Source: Cohnella zeiphila
Lineage (GTDB): Bacteria > Bacillota > Bacilli > Paenibacillales > Paenibacillaceae
NCBI RefSeq assembly: GCF_014212055.1
Contig: NZ_JACJVO010000020.1
Span: forward strand, 124,001 to 188,000
DNA length: 64,000 nucleotides
Reading direction: 5' to 3'
Shown here: one piece after another, positions 61,774-64,000 of the stretch
Numbering within the stretch: position 1 is the stretch's first letter
How the letters are laid out: the number at the start of each line of letters is the position of its first letter
Translations under genes and position numbers: made by a program
The notes under the pieces: generated by a model
What the model saw: only the letters and a program-made list of their open reading frames with translations
Told to the model about the DNA's origin: nothing
The model's database searches: none

Positions 61774-62556
61774 GTGAAAGCGACGCTGAAAGGGCGTGTC
61801 GTTCTGATCACCGGCGCGTCGAGCGGAATCGGCGCCGAAACCGCGGCGCTGCTTGCCGAACGGGGCGCCGTGCCGGTGCTGGCCGCGCGATCCGCGGACA
61901 AGCTTCGTGACGCGGCCGCCCGGATTCGCGGGGAGCATCTGACGGTGCCGATGGACGTCGCCGACGACGAGTCGGTAGCCGAAGGGGTGCGGCGCGCGGA
62001 AGAGAAGTACGGGCGAATCGACGTGCTGGTAAACAATGCGGGCTACGGAGAGTTCGTCCCGTTCGAACGGACGACGGTCTCGCAATTTCAGGGGATGATG
62101 GACGTCAACCTGATGGGAGCCGTCCGCTGCGTCAAGGCGGTGCTGCCGCGAATGGCGGCGGCGCGTTCCGGCCACATTGTCAACGTGGCGTCGATCGCAG
62201 GCAAGATCGGCACGGCGAAAACGACGGCCTACTCGGCGTCCAAGCACGCGCTGCTCGGCTTCACGAGCGCGCTCCGGCAGGAGTGCAAAGGTATGGGCAT
62301 CGTCGTGTCGGCGATCAACCCCGGTCCGATCGACACGCCGTTCTTCGATCGGGCGGATCCGGACGGCACGTACGTGCGGAATCTGGGCCGCTTCATGCTG
62401 AAGCCCGAGCAAGTCGCGCGGGCGATCGTCGGGGTGATCGAGCGGCCGAGGCCGGAGAAGGATCTGCCGTTTGTCGCCTCGGTCGGCGCGCGGCTGTTCC
62501 AGGTTTTCCCGGCAATGGCGGACAGGCTGCTCGCCGGGCTGTTGAATAAGAAGTAA
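61774..62556 (+). CDS. Short-chain dehydrogenase/reductase
   Basis: A 260-residue classical SDR starting with GTG behind GGAGGGAT. TGASSGIGAETAALL (TGxxxGxG), LVNNAGYGEFV (NNAG), VNVASIAGKIGTAKTTAYSASKHAL (Ser, Tyr-x3-Lys) and INPGPIDTPF. C-terminal positively charged tail. Substrate not predictable. It is followed by the helicase gene at 9 bp, so they share a transcript. Confidence 0.93.
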   Translation: MKATLKGRVVLITGASSGIGAETAALLAERGAVPVLAARSADKLRDAAARIRGEHLTVPMDVADDESVAEGVRRAEEKYGRIDVLVNNAGYGEFVPFERTTVSQFQGMMDVNLMGAVRCVKAVLPRMAAARSGHIVNVASIAGKIGTAKTTAYSASKHALLGFTSALRQECKGMGIVVSAINPGPIDTPFFDRADPDGTYVRNLGRFMLKPEQVARAIVGVIERPRPEKDLPFVASVGARLFQVFPAMADRLLAGLLNKK

Positions 62557-62564
62557 GGAGGCTT

Positions 62565-64000
62565 ATGCCGATGACGGAACATAGGCGAACGGAGGCGGAC
62601 GACGGCGAAGAGAGGACGGCGGCGGAGCGGGATCCAGAGCCGGCAGGCGGGAACGGATTCGCATCGCTCGGCTTGGACGAGCGGCTTCTCCATAAGCTCG
62701 CCGAGGCGGGCATCGCCAGCCCGACCGCGGTGCAGGCGGACGCGATTCCGGCGCTGCTGGCCGGACGGGACGGCGTGCTGAGATCGGCGACCGGTACGGG
62801 CAAGACGCTGGCGTACGTGCTGCCGCTTCTGCAGCGGATCGAACCGTCGGCTCGCGAGACGCAGGCGGTCGTATTGGCGCCGACGCAGGAGCTGGCGATG
62901 CAGATCGTGCGCGTGGCGGAAGCGTACGGGGAACCGCTCGGCATTCGGACGGTCGCGCTGATCGGAGGAGCGGCACTTTCCCGGCAGCTGGAGCGGATGA
63001 AGCGGCGCCCGCAGCTCGTCATCGGGACGCCTGGCCGCGTCCGCGAAGTCGCTTCGCTGAAAAAGCTGCCTCTCCATACGGTAAGGACGGTCGTCGTCGA
63101 CGAGACCGACCGGGTATTCTCTCTCGGAGGCAAGGCCGACGTAGAGGGCATCCTGCGCGGAGCGGCCCACGGCCGGCAGACGGTATTCGTCTCCGCGACG
63201 CGCTCGGACGCGATGCGGGAGGCGGAGGAGCGCTGGCTGCGCGATCCGTGGGAGAACGAAGCGGAGGCGGCGGGAAGCGGGCTTTCGCCCGGAATCGAGC
63301 ATTGGTGCTTCGTCTGCGATCGCCGCAACAAGATCGATCTGGTGCGAAGGCTCGTCCGCCATCTGAAGCCGGCGGGAGCGCTTCTGTTCGTCAACGACAT
63401 CGAGAAGATCGGCGAGCTCCTCGCCAAGCTGCGCTACGAAGGATTCGCGGTCGAAGCGCTGTATGGCGACACGCCCGGCCGGGAACGCGGCGAGGTCATG
63501 CGGAAGTTCCGCCAGGGCCGGGTGAAGCTGCTGATCGCGACGGACGTCGCCGCCAGAGGACTGGACGTGCCGGGCTTGCCGCTGGTGGTGCAGTTCGAAC
63601 CCGCCCTCGACGCCGATCATTACGTGCACCGGGCGGGGCGGACGGGAAGAATGGGGCGCGAGGGCGTATCGATCACGCTGATCGAGCCCCGCGAGCGCTT
63701 TATCGCGGCCAAGCTCGGGAAGCAGCTCGGGATCGAACTGGCCGAGAAAAGCTTGCGCGAAGGGCAAGTGGTGGACGCCGGGCAGCAGCCCGCCGGGCCG
63801 GCCGCGCGCGGAACCGGCGCGGCGGCTTCGGCTCCGAAGGCCCAAGCGCGAACGGCGCCGGAGCGGAAGCCGCCGGTTGCGGGACGCCCCGGCACTCCGC
63901 CGGAGCGAACCGACCGGCGCGGCGCCGAGGGGAGCGCGCCGGCTCGCCGGGCCGCCTCCCCGGCCGCTGCCCAGCCGGCTCGCCCGGCCAAGGGCAAGGC
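62565..64000 (+). CDS. DEAD-box RNA helicase, 3' truncated by window
   Basis: The frame is open from ATG 62565 (AAGGAGG upstream) to the end of the window, at least 478 codons. After an acidic tail of about 30 residues the helicase core begins: Q motif (TAVQADAIPALLAGRDGV), SATGTGKT (residues 74-81), APTQELAMQI, GTPGR, DETD (179-182) in place of DEAD, SAT, TDVAARGLDVPG and HRAGRTGRMGR. A basic, Ala/Pro/Arg-rich tail is starting at the end. DEAD-box proteins remodel RNA, often at low temperature or in ribosome assembly. Closest to CshA/CshB-like or YfmL proteins. Confidence 0.93.
   Translation, partial: MPMTEHRRTEADDGEERTAAERDPEPAGGNGFASLGLDERLLHKLAEAGIASPTAVQADAIPALLAGRDGVLRSATGTGKTLAYVLPLLQRIEPSARETQAVVLAPTQELAMQIVRVAEAYGEPLGIRTVALIGGAALSRQLERMKRRPQLVIGTPGRVREVASLKKLPLHTVRTVVVDETDRVFSLGGKADVEGILRGAAHGRQTVFVSATRSDAMREAEERWLRDPWENEAEAAGSGLSPGIEHWCFVCDRRNKIDLVRRLVRHLKPAGALLFVNDIEKIGELLAKLRYEGFAVEALYGDTPGRERGEVMRKFRQGRVKLLIATDVAARGLDVPGLPLVVQFEPALDADHYVHRAGRTGRMGREGVSITLIEPRERFIAAKLGKQLGIELAEKSLREGQVVDAGQQPAGPAARGTGAAASAPKAQARTAPERKPPVAGRPGTPPERTDRRGAEGSAPARRAASPAAAQPARPAKGK

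Overview
The window comes from the chromosome of a GC-rich, spore-forming Bacillota, most likely Paenibacillaceae (Cohnella or Paenibacillus-like). Supporting markers are dnaB/dnaI of the Gram-positive primosome, sda, HemQ (coproporphyrin-dependent heme route), YumC-type ferredoxin-NADP reductase, YheC/D-type ATP-grasp and LigD-polymerase genes, KtrAB, a Bacillus-type sdhCAB operon, LysM-3D wall proteins and ydaO-type riboswitches. I see no rRNA, tRNA, CRISPR array, phage or insertion sequence. About 57 genes are called; the first (serine hydrolase) and last (DEAD-box helicase) run off the window.

Layout. 1-5 kb: exopolysaccharide-type genes (glycosyltransferase, GNAT-like transferase, galE), with a shared 15-bp dyad in two promoters. 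5-9.5 kb: ABC exporter, cardiolipin synthase, stand-alone LigD polymerase. 9.6-14 kb: ATP-grasp protein, sda behind DnaA boxes, a zinc-ribbon protein with a hairpin over its start, yumC and ndh (Rex-like site). 14-20 kb: a palindrome array, TetR/MFS pair, hemQ, yuiB, gtrA, alpha/beta hydrolase, fRMsr. 20-28 kb: dnaB-dnaI, an attenuated cat gene, uvrC, CPBP protease.

28-35 kb: a potassium and cell-envelope block. A c-di-AMP riboswitch precedes two ktrB genes, ktrA and a CPA-type antiporter. A polysaccharide deacetylase follows, then a LysM-3D wall protein that carries a second c-di-AMP riboswitch on the opposite strand. 35-44 kb: LysR, sdhCAB, tdk and odhAB, so two adjacent TCA-cycle complexes are encoded together. 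44-54 kb: a 55-bp tandem/palindromic repeat region, lactonase, an ECF sigma/anti-sigma pair, a chemoreceptor, HxlR, a CDF metal exporter, hisJ and LysR. 54-64 kb: MFS/PadR resistance pair with paired operators, epimerase, AraC, UMF1 transporter, cheX, SDR, helicase.

The most striking signals are regulatory RNAs and operators rather than new protein families. They are: (i) a complete translation attenuator before a chromosomal cat gene (nine-codon leader MVKAVDEAS plus a 13-bp hairpin burying the cat ribosome binding site); (ii) two c-di-AMP riboswitches 6 kb apart linking potassium balance and wall remodelling; (iii) DnaA boxes at sda; (iv) palindromic operators that can be tied to neighbouring regulators by position. 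Many genes start with TTG or GTG; starts were chosen from Shine-Dalgarno spacing and family alignment from memory.
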